The notes beneath the pieces were generated by a model. That model saw only the letters and a program-made list of their open reading frames with translations, was not told where the DNA came from and ran no database searches. Shown here one piece after another: positions 7,532 to 15,907 of a stretch of DNA of 18,113 bases (the stretch's first letter is position 1; the number at the start of each line of letters is the position of its first letter). The position numbers and the translations under genes are program-made. The DNA comes from an uncultured Eubacteriales bacterium (GTDB taxonomy: Bacteria; Bacillota; Clostridia; Oscillospirales; Butyricicoccaceae), in NCBI GenBank assembly GCA_934636325.1, contig CAKUAK010000027.1:1-18113 (forward strand), given 5' to 3'.

Positions 7532-10048
7532 TTAATGATTCAGGGGTTTGATCGTCCCGTCCTCAACCAGCCTTATGAACAGGGCGCCGAGCTCCGGATC
7601 GAACTGCGAGCCGAGGCCGCGCCTAAGCTCGTTCAGAGCCAGATCGAGCGGCATGGGGTCGCGATAGGGGCGGCGGGATATCATCGCGTCAAAGGCGTCT
7701 GCGATGCCGAGGCAGCGGGCGCCGATCGGTATCTCCTCGCCCTTGAGCCCGCGGGGATAGCCGCGGCCGTCCCACCGTTCGTGATGCCCGACGGCAGAAG
7801 GGATGACATAGTCAAGGGATGGCAGGTAGCGTATGATGGGGACGCAGCGCTCTACATGGGTCTTCATGATGGCGTATTCCTCATCGGTAAGGCGGCTGGT
7901 CTTGGAAAGTATGGCCTCCGGGATAGCTATCTTGCCGATATCGTGGAGCAGCCCGGCCTGACGTATGATCTCGACATGCTCTCCGTCGAGGGGTATATGC
8001 TCGGCCAACTGCGCCGCGTAGGCCGCGACGGCCTGCGAGTGGTTGAAGGTATAGTGATCCTTGGCGTCGATAGCCGCCGTAAGGGCGAATATCATCTGCG
8101 AGCAGCTTTCCGACAGCTTGCGGCGGGCGGCACCCTTTTCGTTGTCGGGATCGATGCTGCTGCTGTAAACGACGGTTCGTGCCTTGCCGTTCTGCTTGGC
8201 GCTGAATACCGCCATGCCGCAGCGATTCTGAAGCTCTTCTATCCCCGAGGCCGACATGGGATAACCGCATATGCCGCAGCTGAAGGTCAGAGACCCGCCG
8301 GGCTGGCTGCCGTATTTTTCGGAAATATAGCCTGCGAACCGCGTGCGGATCTCGTCGGCATAGGCCGCCGCCTTTGACGGCGGGCAGAAGGGAAGAAATA
8401 CGGCGAACTCCTTGCCGCTGTAGCGGCAGACCGAGCCGTGCCGGCCCATAACGGAATCAAGTATGCGTGCAAAGTTGACAAGGACGACATCGCCCTCCAT
8501 GCTGCCATAAAGCTCGTTGAAGAGGTGGAAGTCGTCCATATTGAAGATCATGAAGGATATCACATCGTGGAAGGCCGAGCGGAAATCCTCGCTGATGCGC
8601 TGGATGAAATAGCGGCGGTTATAAAGGCCGGTCAGGCTGTCGTTGCGGGCCTCGCGCTGGAGTGACGAATAGAGCGACGAGTTCTGAAGGGCGACCGAGA
8701 GTATCGAGGCAGTCGATTCCATGAATGTGACCTCGCTGAAGCTGTAATCCTTGCCGTCAGAGCGGGGGGTGAGGATGGTTATTCCGGTCAGGCTGCCGTC
8801 ATACATGATGGGAATCATCAGCCGTGCGCCCGAATCGGAGAGCATGCGCTTTTCGCTCTCCCACATGGATTTGTATTCAACCGTGCGCTTGAAATCCTCA
8901 AGGGTGACCGAATGGCCGTGCTTGCGGAAGAGATCGGCAAGGGGGCTGTTGGTCGATATCGAAAGATCGGCCAGCGAATATTCCCTTACGGCTCCGGCGG
9001 CGCGGAAGCTGCTGCCGTCGGCGGTGGGGATGCAGATAAAGGCGTTTTCGGCCTGGGTATTTTCACGCAGATAGTTTTTGTAAAGCTCGATGATCTCTTT
9101 AATATCGAGAGTCTTGCTGACGTCGCCGCTGAAGGACCGAAGGGCCACATTCCGTGCTTCCTCTCCCTTGACAAAAAGATCCGACATCAGACGCCTTATG
9201 ACGTTATAGACAAGGGTCGATATCACCGAGAACAAAACGGCAAAGGCAAGGGTCTTATATTGGCTGAAATTATCGAACCTGGAATTGTAAAACAGCTCTA
9301 TCGAAGGATAGGCGGCCGCCATGAAGGCCGTTGTAAAGACGGCCGAGAGCAGATAGGTCGAGCTGCCCGAGGCTATGCGGCTCAGCGGGATCAGGCGCTT
9401 TTTATAAAGGGTATAGTATATGCATATGGAGTTTATGCCGCAGACCAGCGTGTCGGCCGGGAAAGAGCCGAGGCTGGGGATCGCGTCGGACACCGTGCCG
9501 ATGAACATGATGATGACGCCGATGAAAAGCGGCCGGTATACATATATTGGGACGCCGTCGCGGCGGATATTCCTGACGACCATGCGTCCGGCCGAAAAGA
9601 GGGTGACGGCAGCATAAAGTATCGGGATTATCGCCCAGGGGGTGATAATGAAATTGAACTCGCGCGAGCCGTCGGCAAGGACGATCTGCGGGTGCTTTAT
9701 AAAGACATCTACTATGTTGAGAACGGCGATGACCGTCCAGCTGACCATATATACGAGCCGGGTCAGCGGCGCGCGTTTGCCGGTGAAGCAGTATATGAAG
9801 TTATAGATCAGGAAGGGCACGCAGAATATTCCGGTTATCGAGACCTCGTACCAGAAGCGCTCGCCGGGATAAAGCCGCAGACGCAGGAAGAGCGATCCGG
9901 CCGACCATGCCGTAAAAGACAGCAGGAGCAGCATGAAGGCATATATCGTGCGGTTCTTTTTTGCGCCCAGAACGGTCAGGAAAAGAAAGAGACTGCACAG
10001 GGTCGATATCAGCGGGACGGCGAGGAACAGAGAATCGGTTATCGACAA
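7532..10048 (-). CDS. Membrane 7TM-GAF-degenerate GGDEF-HD-GYP protein, probable c-di-GMP phosphodiesterase
   Basis: An 838-residue signalling protein. About nine hydrophobic segments fill 1-285; the first seven look like the 7TM sensor of histidine kinases (HisKA_7TM type). A GAF-like domain follows (about 300-460), then a GGDEF-fold domain (465-630) and an HD-GYP domain (about 650-830). The GGDEF motif is SGKEF (544-548), so cyclase activity is unlikely. The HD-GYP domain is canonical: HDIGK (702-706), HHERWDGRGYP (755-765) and DAFDAM (784-789), which supports hydrolysis of c-di-GMP to pGpG/GMP. Translation starts at TTG 10048, eight bases after GGGAGGT, overlapping the GH3 gene by 10 bases. 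It is the last gene of the DegV operon, so its sensing may be tied to the lipid-like enzymes upstream. The ligand is unknown. Confidence 0.93.
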   Translation of the reverse strand: MSITDSLFLAVPLISTLCSLFLFLTVLGAKKNRTIYAFMLLLLSFTAWSAGSLFLRLRLYPGERFWYEVSITGIFCVPFLIYNFIYCFTGKRAPLTRLVYMVSWTVIAVLNIVDVFIKHPQIVLADGSREFNFIITPWAIIPILYAAVTLFSAGRMVVRNIRRDGVPIYVYRPLFIGVIIMFIGTVSDAIPSLGSFPADTLVCGINSICIYYTLYKKRLIPLSRIASGSSTYLLSAVFTTAFMAAAYPSIELFYNSRFDNFSQYKTLAFAVLFSVISTLVYNVIRRLMSDLFVKGEEARNVALRSFSGDVSKTLDIKEIIELYKNYLRENTQAENAFICIPTADGSSFRAAGAVREYSLADLSISTNSPLADLFRKHGHSVTLEDFKRTVEYKSMWESEKRMLSDSGARLMIPIMYDGSLTGITILTPRSDGKDYSFSEVTFMESTASILSVALQNSSLYSSLQREARNDSLTGLYNRRYFIQRISEDFRSAFHDVISFMIFNMDDFHLFNELYGSMEGDVVLVNFARILDSVMGRHGSVCRYSGKEFAVFLPFCPPSKAAAYADEIRTRFAGYISEKYGSQPGGSLTFSCGICGYPMSASGIEELQNRCGMAVFSAKQNGKARTVVYSSSIDPDNEKGAARRKLSESCSQMIFALTAAIDAKDHYTFNHSQAVAAYAAQLAEHIPLDGEHVEIIRQAGLLHDIGKIAIPEAILSKTSRLTDEEYAIMKTHVERCVPIIRYLPSLDYVIPSAVGHHERWDGRGYPRGLKGEEIPIGARCLGIADAFDAMISRRPYRDPMPLDLALNELRRGLGSQFDPELGALFIRLVEDGTIKPLNH

Positions 10049-11670
10049 GCCGCGTCACCTCCCGTCGTCATTCCGGAGATCTTTTTGATCTCGATCACAT
10101 CGAATACCGGGGGATTGATCTTCGGGATATCCCTGCCGCAGCGGGCGCGGAATTCGGCCATGCTGCCGCTGCGCAGGATGGTCACCTCAAGGGGATCATA
10201 CCCCAGCAGCTTTTTAAGGTCGCTGTAATCCTTATCGTAAAATCTGAAATAGACGCCAAGATGCTCGGCTATGATCTGGCGGCTTATTGCGGCCGAATCG
10301 AGGCAGGCGGGATCCATCTCGGCATAAAGGTGCATGAAAGAGCGGTTGTCGCCGTCGTATTCCTTAAGGGCGAACCAATCACTTATCTGAAGTCGGGACA
10401 TGCCTATGACCTCTTCGACGGCGCGGCGGGTGATGCGGGTGAAGCCGGCGATGTCGATGACGGTCGGGACGCGGTCGACATATTCGAACTGGGGGATATC
10501 GAGACCGTCTGCGGGATTCTTTGTCCGCAGGCAGCGGTAGACGTCGCCGACCCGGTAGCGGGCAAAGGCTCCGCCCTTCAAGACGGTTATGACAAGCTCA
10601 TAGCACAGTCCGGCCGCCAGCTCGTCCATGAGATATGTCTTTGGAACATAGGACGGATCGTCGATGCCGCGCAGCATTTCGGATTCGGGTATAAACTCGT
10701 AAAAGCAGTCGTCAGGGAAGAATACAAGGCCGTTCTTGCTCCAGGTCTCGGTCCCGAGGCACGAGGGCTCTGTCCCGCCCGCGATCTCCAGCGGACGGCA
10801 GCCCCATAAAGCCTCGAGCTCGTCCTTGTAGAGCGAGGTATCGGTCCCGACGCAGACAAAGCCGTGAAGGTCGAATATATCCTTGGGCATGACCGGCTGG
10901 CCGTCGCGGCGGCTGCGGTAGCGGGCCGACAGTATTTTGAAGAGCATCCCCGGGGATATGTTGAGCATCGATCCGGCCTTTTTGCCCGAACCGCCCGAGG
11001 CCATATCGGCGACCTTGCGGCTTATGCCGAGGAGTATGCTGCTCATGCCGAAGAACATATCCATGCCGTATTTGAGGCTGAGCTCGAAGCCGCGTTTGGT
11101 CTGCTGCGAAAAGGAGAGGGTCCTGGCCTCTTTTATCGACGGAAGGAAATGAAAGGTCATCTCCGAGTCGATAAGGCCAGGGAAAAGTCCGGTGGCATAG
11201 GGCATCGGCGCGAGGGCATAAAGCACCCGCGCACCCGGAATCACGTGAAAACGCCCCTTGCAGGGCGAAGTCGAAAGGATCATTGCCGCGATGATATTGG
11301 TCTTATATGTGTCGAGCATGGCCTGGGAGTAGGGCGCGACCTTGTCCGGGCGGCTGCCGCCCTCCCATGTGGTCTTGAGCCATACCTGAGGCTTTGCCGG
11401 GAGCATTTCCTCTTTTTTGAGAAGCAGCACATCGGCGTAATCGTCATAGGTCGTAAGGGGAACGAGGTGCCGGAAATCCTCGGTACTTTTTATTTCTTGT
11501 CCGCCGAAGAGGCGTTTCCCCAGATGGCAGGAGGATAAAAGCTCTATCTGCTCGGCCAGAAGGCGGTGCTGTATCTGCATATACTGGTCGATCGACAGGT
11601 CGAGAAAACCGCAGTATTCCTGCCAGATCTCTTCCTGTGTCATGCTTTTGAGCTTATCCTCGAACTTCAT
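10039..11670 (-). CDS. GH3-family acyl-adenylating protein
   Basis: A 543-residue cytoplasmic protein of the GH3 family (PF03321, named from plant auxin-amido synthetases), which belong to the adenylate-forming ANL superfamily and join a carboxylic acid to an amine or thiol using ATP. Visible: an N-terminal helical region with LVPLTTYDDY (69-78), a phosphate-loop region TTWEGGSRPDKVAPYS (100-115), GGTEPS (298-303) and FARYRVGDVYR (369-379). The phosphate loop is unusual: it keeps the Lys-x-x-Pro-Tyr end but not the usual Thr/Ser-Gly-Thr-Thr start. I choose the ATG at 11670, with AAGGTGA eight bases upstream, over GTG 11682. The upstream stop codon TGA lies in that ribosome site, so translation is coupled. 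The substrate is unknown; the DegV neighbour hints at fatty acids. Confidence 0.85.
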   Translation of the reverse strand: MKFEDKLKSMTQEEIWQEYCGFLDLSIDQYMQIQHRLLAEQIELLSSCHLGKRLFGGQEIKSTEDFRHLVPLTTYDDYADVLLLKKEEMLPAKPQVWLKTTWEGGSRPDKVAPYSQAMLDTYKTNIIAAMILSTSPCKGRFHVIPGARVLYALAPMPYATGLFPGLIDSEMTFHFLPSIKEARTLSFSQQTKRGFELSLKYGMDMFFGMSSILLGISRKVADMASGGSGKKAGSMLNISPGMLFKILSARYRSRRDGQPVMPKDIFDLHGFVCVGTDTSLYKDELEALWGCRPLEIAGGTEPSCLGTETWSKNGLVFFPDDCFYEFIPESEMLRGIDDPSYVPKTYLMDELAAGLCYELVITVLKGGAFARYRVGDVYRCLRTKNPADGLDIPQFEYVDRVPTVIDIAGFTRITRRAVEEVIGMSRLQISDWFALKEYDGDNRSFMHLYAEMDPACLDSAAISRQIIAEHLGVYFRFYDKDYSDLKKLLGYDPLEVTILRSGSMAEFRARCGRDIPKINPPVFDVIEIKKISGMTTGGDAACR

Positions 11671-11678
11671 AAAAGAGG

Positions 11679-12245
11679 TCACCTTTCGGATGGGGAATTG
11701 AAAAAGCGCGATATGCTTCCGATGGTAGGGATCAGAAACGGAGTCGTTTTTTTATAGCCTTCATAATCTGATATTGTAAAAGGGAAGATATACACATCCT
11801 GCCATTTGACATAGATCAGATCGAGGACCATGTCGAGGATGCACAGCATGCCCATTGAGGCTGTGGGGCACAGCAGATAAAGACATACGCAGCACAGCCC
11901 CATTGCGATAACTCCCGGATGGCGGCACAGGGCATACATACCGGTCGATATAAGGGGCTTCAGCCGGTCATCCGACCTTTCGGCCGCCTTGTGTGTGACC
12001 GAGGGGAAAAGACAGAGAAGCAGAAGACCCATCGAAAATATGAGGCCGCCGATCGCCGGGCCGGAGATAACGAGGGTATCGTTTACTACCCCGCGGAATA
12101 GCAGGTGCGAGAAGCAGGATATAAAGCCCAAAGCGCCGGTGATAAAAACGATGTGGGGCAAAAGGCCGTTTTCGCGCCGCCTGAGATTCAGGATATCGGC
12201 CATGAAGAATAGCGCGTATGATGCAAGAAGAACAGAATAGATCAT
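11679..12245 (-). CDS. Integral membrane methyltransferase-like protein (PEMT/ICMT superfamily)
   Basis: A 188-residue membrane protein with hydrophobic segments near 2-18, 31-50, 58-80, 111-128 and 130-147. The loop GMYALCRHPGVI (102-113) and the C-terminal DYEGYKKTTPFLIP (160-173) correspond to the 'G.Y...RHP' and 'Y..Y....P..IP' motifs of the isoprenylcysteine carboxyl methyltransferase / phospholipid methyltransferase / NnrU-like superfamily, which methylate lipid-attached groups with S-adenosylmethionine. The start ATG at 12245 overlaps the DegV stop in TAATG with no real ribosome site, so it is probably made by termination-reinitiation; the longer frame starting at 12314 lies inside degV and is rejected. 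The substrate is unknown, and an assignment beyond the superfamily would be a guess. Confidence 0.75.
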   Translation of the reverse strand: MIYSVLLASYALFFMADILNLRRRENGLLPHIVFITGALGFISCFSHLLFRGVVNDTLVISGPAIGGLIFSMGLLLLCLFPSVTHKAAERSDDRLKPLISTGMYALCRHPGVIAMGLCCVCLYLLCPTASMGMLCILDMVLDLIYVKWQDVYIFPFTISDYEGYKKTTPFLIPTIGSISRFFNSPSER

Positions 12246-13093
12246 TATTTTTCGATAAATGAGATGCCGACGCACCCACGGCCCGTGTAGATGCCGATGG
12301 CCGCCCCGACCCATTCTATATGTATATCCGCGGCGGGGTCGATCTCCCTTATGCGGGTAGCAACAGACTGCGCATCGGGCAGATCATCGGTGTGAAAGAT
12401 AAATACCGTGCCGCCGTATTTTGCCCCCGAGCGGTATTTTTCAACGATGGCATTCAAACCCTCGGGGTAATTGCGCATGATGCCGGCGTCGCGGACCAGC
12501 CCATCACGGAAAACGAGAAGAGGCTTGACGCCGAGGATATCGGCCGCCAGCGTCCTGATGGCGCCGACACGCCCGCCCTTTTTGGCGTTTTTCAGCGACT
12601 GCATGAGAAAATATACGCCTATCTTCTGCTTGGTACGGTCAAGCTCAGAGATTATGGCGACAGCCGGGAGGCCCTTGTCGGCCAGGGCGGCCGCCATGAC
12701 GACCATAAGACTCAGGCCATAAGAGACCTGCATTGAATCGTATATGTATATCGAGGGGGCAAAGCCCTTCTGCTTGAGCATATCGGCCGAGGTGCAGGCC
12801 GTGCTGTAGGTCCCCGACATTTTAGAGGTTATCGTTAAACACAGGATCTCGTCACATTCGCCGCAGGATCGGAAGCACTCTTCATATACAGAGATATTGG
12901 GGTGCGAGGTCGTCGGCAACTTGAGGGAAGAGTCCATCATATCGTATATTTCGGGGGGCGTTATATCGATATTGGTGCGGTATTCGCGGCCCTCGAAAAC
13001 GATGGTATCGGGGATAAGGGTCACACCGAGCTTTTCGGCAAGGGCAGGCGAAAGATCGCAGCATGAATTGGTGAATATTTTCACCCTGCGCAT
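12245..13093 (-). CDS. DegV family fatty-acid-binding protein
   Basis: A 282-residue protein of normal DegV length. The family binds one long-chain fatty acid and, as FakB, presents it to the kinase FakA. Matching stretches are FTNSCCDLS (7-15; usually T-D-S, here Asn at the second position), the PTTSHPN loop (60-66), TSKMSGTYSTA (89-99), DSMQVSYGLSLMV (119-131), GGRVGAI (173-179) and the C-terminal GAAIGIYTGRGCVGISF (263-279). The ATG at 13093 has AAGGAGGTG seven bases upstream. It heads the operon with the membrane methyltransferase, GH3 enzyme and HD-GYP protein. No FakA kinase is in the window. The family call is firm; which lipid it carries, and whether it serves FakA or the GH3 enzyme, is open. 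Confidence 0.92.
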   Translation of the reverse strand: MRRVKIFTNSCCDLSPALAEKLGVTLIPDTIVFEGREYRTNIDITPPEIYDMMDSSLKLPTTSHPNISVYEECFRSCGECDEILCLTITSKMSGTYSTACTSADMLKQKGFAPSIYIYDSMQVSYGLSLMVVMAAALADKGLPAVAIISELDRTKQKIGVYFLMQSLKNAKKGGRVGAIRTLAADILGVKPLLVFRDGLVRDAGIMRNYPEGLNAIVEKYRSGAKYGGTVFIFHTDDLPDAQSVATRIREIDPAADIHIEWVGAAIGIYTGRGCVGISFIEK

Positions 13094-13162
13094 CGTGATG
13101 CACCTCCTTAAAATGTCAGAAAACCACTTAATAAATCAAAAAGCGATTATAACTCATATTTT

Positions 13163-13191
13163 ATTATATTTGTGCGGAAAAATCCAGTTAA
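13163..13191 (-). promoter_or_regulatory. Probable promoter of the DegV-GH3-HD-GYP operon
   Basis: On the minus strand TTAACT (13186-13191) and TATAAT (13163-13168) are 17 bases apart in an A/T-rich stretch. A second TATAAT (13146-13151) lies closer to the gene without a good -35. The leader is about 60 bases. No convincing operator is visible. Confidence 0.5.
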
Positions 13192-13235
13192 TTTTGATAA
13201 TATATTCAAATCTATATAAATGGGTAATAATACAG

Positions 13236-13268
13236 AAAAGGACGCGCCGAATATTTCGGCGCGTCCTT
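13236..13268 (-). terminator. Terminator of the RHH-clpB operon
   Basis: Arms GGACGCGCCGAA (13240-13251) and its complement (13255-13266) enclose TAT, beginning 14 bases after the clpB stop. On the minus strand the stem is followed by TTTTCT. The GC-rich 12-base stem is an efficient intrinsic terminator. Confidence 0.85.
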
Positions 13269-13279
13269 GAACGATATCC

Positions 13280-15895
13280 TTATTTCGATGTCTGAGCCTG
13301 AGGCTCGATAGATGCCGTAAGCTGTCCGTCCTTTACGCCGACAGCGATGTGCGCGCCGGGTGCGGGATCGTCCTTGATAATGATGCGGGCCACGAGTGTC
13401 TCGACATTGTGCTGTATATATCTCTTGAGAGGTCTTGCACCGAATACGGGGTCATATCCGCCGTCGATGATAAGATCCTTTGCCTCGTCGCTCACATCGA
13501 GGGTCAACTGCTTGTCGGCCAGACGCCTGCGCAGCGAATCGAGCATAAGATCGACTATCCTGCCGATCTCGTTCTTGGAGAGCGGCTTATAGAATACGAT
13601 CTCGTCGATCCTGTTGAGAAATTCGGGGCGGAAATGCTGATGGAGCAGCGATGTGACCTTGTCGCGGGTGTCGGAGCTGAGCTCGCCCTTTTCGGCGTCC
13701 TCGAGGATATACTGAGAGCCGAGGTTGGAGGTCATGATGATTATGGTGTTCTTGAAATCGACCGTCCTGCCCTGGCTGTCGGTTATGCGTCCATCGTCGA
13801 GCACCTGGAGCAGGATGTTGAACACATCGGGATGGGCCTTTTCGATCTCATCGAAGAGTATGACCGAATAGGGCCTGCGGCGGACGGCTTCGGTCAGCTG
13901 GCCGCCCTCTTCATATCCGACATATCCCGGGGGTGCTCCGATAAGGCGTGATACCGAGAACTTCTCCATATATTCGCTCATGTCGATCCTGACCATATTG
14001 CTCTCGTCGTCAAAGAGGGCTTCGGCCAGCGTCTTTGCCAGCTCTGTCTTGCCGACGCCTGTCGGGCCGAGGAAGAGGAAAGAGCCGATCGGCCTGTTGG
14101 GGTCCTGGATGCCGGCGCGGGAGCGAAGTATCGCGTCGGATACCTTTGTGACGGCCTCGTCCTGACCGATGACACGCTTATGAAGGATATTTTCCATATT
14201 GAGCAGCTTCTCGCGCTCTCCCTCCATCAGGCGGGAGACCGGGATGCCGGTCCAGCGGCAGATGATCCGGGCGATCTCTTCTTCACCGACAGTATCGCGG
14301 AGCAGACTGTTTTCGCCCTCGGGGCCGTTCTTTTCGGCCTCTTCCAGCTGACGCTGGAGGCCGGGCAGCCTGCCGTATTTGAGCTCGGCGGCCTTGTTGA
14401 GGTCGTATTCGTTTTCGGCGCGCTCGATCTGTGCGTTGGTGCTTTCGATCTCTTCGCGCAGCTTGCGGACCTTTACGATGGCCTCTTTTTCATTGTCCCA
14501 CCGTGCCTTCATCTCGCTGAACTGGCTGCGGAGCTGTGCCAGCTCACGCTGGACCTCTTCGAGGCGGGCCATAGAGAGCTTATCGGTCTCTTTTTTAAGG
14601 GCGGCCTCGGCGATCTCGTCCTGCATGATCTTTCTCGAGATCTCGTCCAGCTCTGTCGGCATCGAGTCGATCTCTGTCCTTATCATGGCGCAGGCCTCAT
14701 CGACCAGGTCGATGGCCTTGTCGGGCAGGAATCTGTCGGAAATATATCTGTTGGAAAGTGTCGCGGCGGCGATAAGGGCGCTGTCGTGGATCTTTACGCC
14801 GTGAAAGACCTCGTATCTCTCTTTAAGGCCCCTGAGAATGGCAATGGTATCCTCGACTGTCGGTTCGTCGACCGTGACCGGCTGGAAGCGGCGTTCGAGG
14901 GCGGCATCCTTTTCGATGTATTTGCGGTATTCGTCAAGGGTCGTCGCGCCGATGCAGTGCAGCTCGCCGCGGGCCAGCATAGGCTTGAGCAGGTTGCCGG
15001 CATCCATAGATCCCTCTGTCTTGCCTGCGCCTACGATGGTGTGCAGCTCGTCGATAAAGAGGATTATGCGTCCCTCGCTGCTTTTTACGGCGTTGAGGAC
15101 GGCCTTCAGACGCTCTTCGAACTCGCCGCGATACTTTGCGCCGGCGATAAGGGCGCCCATATCGAGGGAGAATATCTGGCGGTCGCGCAGACCGGCGGGG
15201 ACGTCGCCCTTTACTATGCGCTGGGCAAGCCCCTCGGCGATGGCCGTCTTGCCGACGCCCGGTTCACCGATAAGACAGGGGTTATTTTTGGTCTTGCGGG
15301 AAAGTATGCGGATGACCGAGCGTATCTCGTTATCCCTGCCTATGACAGGGTCGAGCTTCTGCTCGCGGGCCATCTCGACAAGGTCGCGCCCGTATTTTTT
15401 AAGAACATCATAGGTATCCTCGGGGTTGTCGCCCGTGACGCGGGCGTTGCCGCGGACATCCTTGAGGGCGACAAGGAAGCTCTGCGATGTGATGCCATAC
15501 CGCGAGAATATCTCTTTGACCTCGCCGGAGGCCTTTTCGACAAGGCCGAGGAAGATGTGCTCGACCGAGACATACTCGTCGGTCATACGCTGGGCCTGTG
15601 CTTCGGCCTCGTTAAGGGCCTGATCGGCGCTCTGAGAGATATAGATCTTGTCGACCTCCCTTGCGCTGCCGCTGACCGACGGCATTTTATCGACCGCCAT
15701 TTTTACATCGGCGGCGATGGTATGGGGGTCTTTGCCCATCTTTGTCAGAAGCTGGGCGATAAGGCTGTTTTCATAGCTGAGCAGCGCCAGCAGGATATGC
15801 TCCTGTTCGATCTGGGGGTTGCCGTCGTGGACGGCAAGAGCCTGCGCGCTCTTTATTACTTCAAGGGATCTTTCTGTCAGCTTGTTTGTGTTCAT
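13280..15895 (-). CDS. clpB: ATP-dependent disaggregase ClpB (Hsp100)
   Basis: A hexameric AAA+ chaperone that, with DnaK, pulls polypeptides out of aggregates. The 871 residues match full-length ClpB. The order is the double Clp N-domain (1-145), AAA1 with Walker A GEPGVGKT (210-217), pore loop KYRGEF (254-259) and Walker B LFIDE (279-283), the coiled-coil middle domain (about 405-525) that sets ClpB apart from ClpC/ClpA, then AAA2 with GPTGVGKT (610-617), pore loop GYVGYEEG (657-664) and Walker B LFDE (680-683), and a D2-small domain. No ClpP-binding tripeptide is evident, as expected. The ATG at 15895 lies behind AAGGAGG with 7-base spacing, and that ribosome site overlaps the stop codon of the upstream RHH gene. 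No room exists for a private promoter in the 12-base gap. Confidence 0.98.
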   Translation of the reverse strand: MNTNKLTERSLEVIKSAQALAVHDGNPQIEQEHILLALLSYENSLIAQLLTKMGKDPHTIAADVKMAVDKMPSVSGSAREVDKIYISQSADQALNEAEAQAQRMTDEYVSVEHIFLGLVEKASGEVKEIFSRYGITSQSFLVALKDVRGNARVTGDNPEDTYDVLKKYGRDLVEMAREQKLDPVIGRDNEIRSVIRILSRKTKNNPCLIGEPGVGKTAIAEGLAQRIVKGDVPAGLRDRQIFSLDMGALIAGAKYRGEFEERLKAVLNAVKSSEGRIILFIDELHTIVGAGKTEGSMDAGNLLKPMLARGELHCIGATTLDEYRKYIEKDAALERRFQPVTVDEPTVEDTIAILRGLKERYEVFHGVKIHDSALIAAATLSNRYISDRFLPDKAIDLVDEACAMIRTEIDSMPTELDEISRKIMQDEIAEAALKKETDKLSMARLEEVQRELAQLRSQFSEMKARWDNEKEAIVKVRKLREEIESTNAQIERAENEYDLNKAAELKYGRLPGLQRQLEEAEKNGPEGENSLLRDTVGEEEIARIICRWTGIPVSRLMEGEREKLLNMENILHKRVIGQDEAVTKVSDAILRSRAGIQDPNRPIGSFLFLGPTGVGKTELAKTLAEALFDDESNMVRIDMSEYMEKFSVSRLIGAPPGYVGYEEGGQLTEAVRRRPYSVILFDEIEKAHPDVFNILLQVLDDGRITDSQGRTVDFKNTIIIMTSNLGSQYILEDAEKGELSSDTRDKVTSLLHQHFRPEFLNRIDEIVFYKPLSKNEIGRIVDLMLDSLRRRLADKQLTLDVSDEAKDLIIDGGYDPVFGARPLKRYIQHNVETLVARIIIKDDPAPGAHIAVGVKDGQLTASIEPQAQTSK

Positions 15896-15907
15896 ATATG
15901 TTCCTCC

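Noticed and set aside
8912..10228. 438-codon plus-strand frame opposite the HD-GYP gene
   Set aside because: It is antisense to a gene with intact catalytic motifs, with a composition rich in Gly/Arg/Tyr/Asp typical of a shadow frame, and no start signals.
12245..12314. Extended N-terminus (MGRGGHRHL...) of the membrane methyltransferase gene
   Set aside because: It would lie inside degV, has no ribosome site, and puts a basic stretch before the first membrane helix; the TAATG junction gives a better start.
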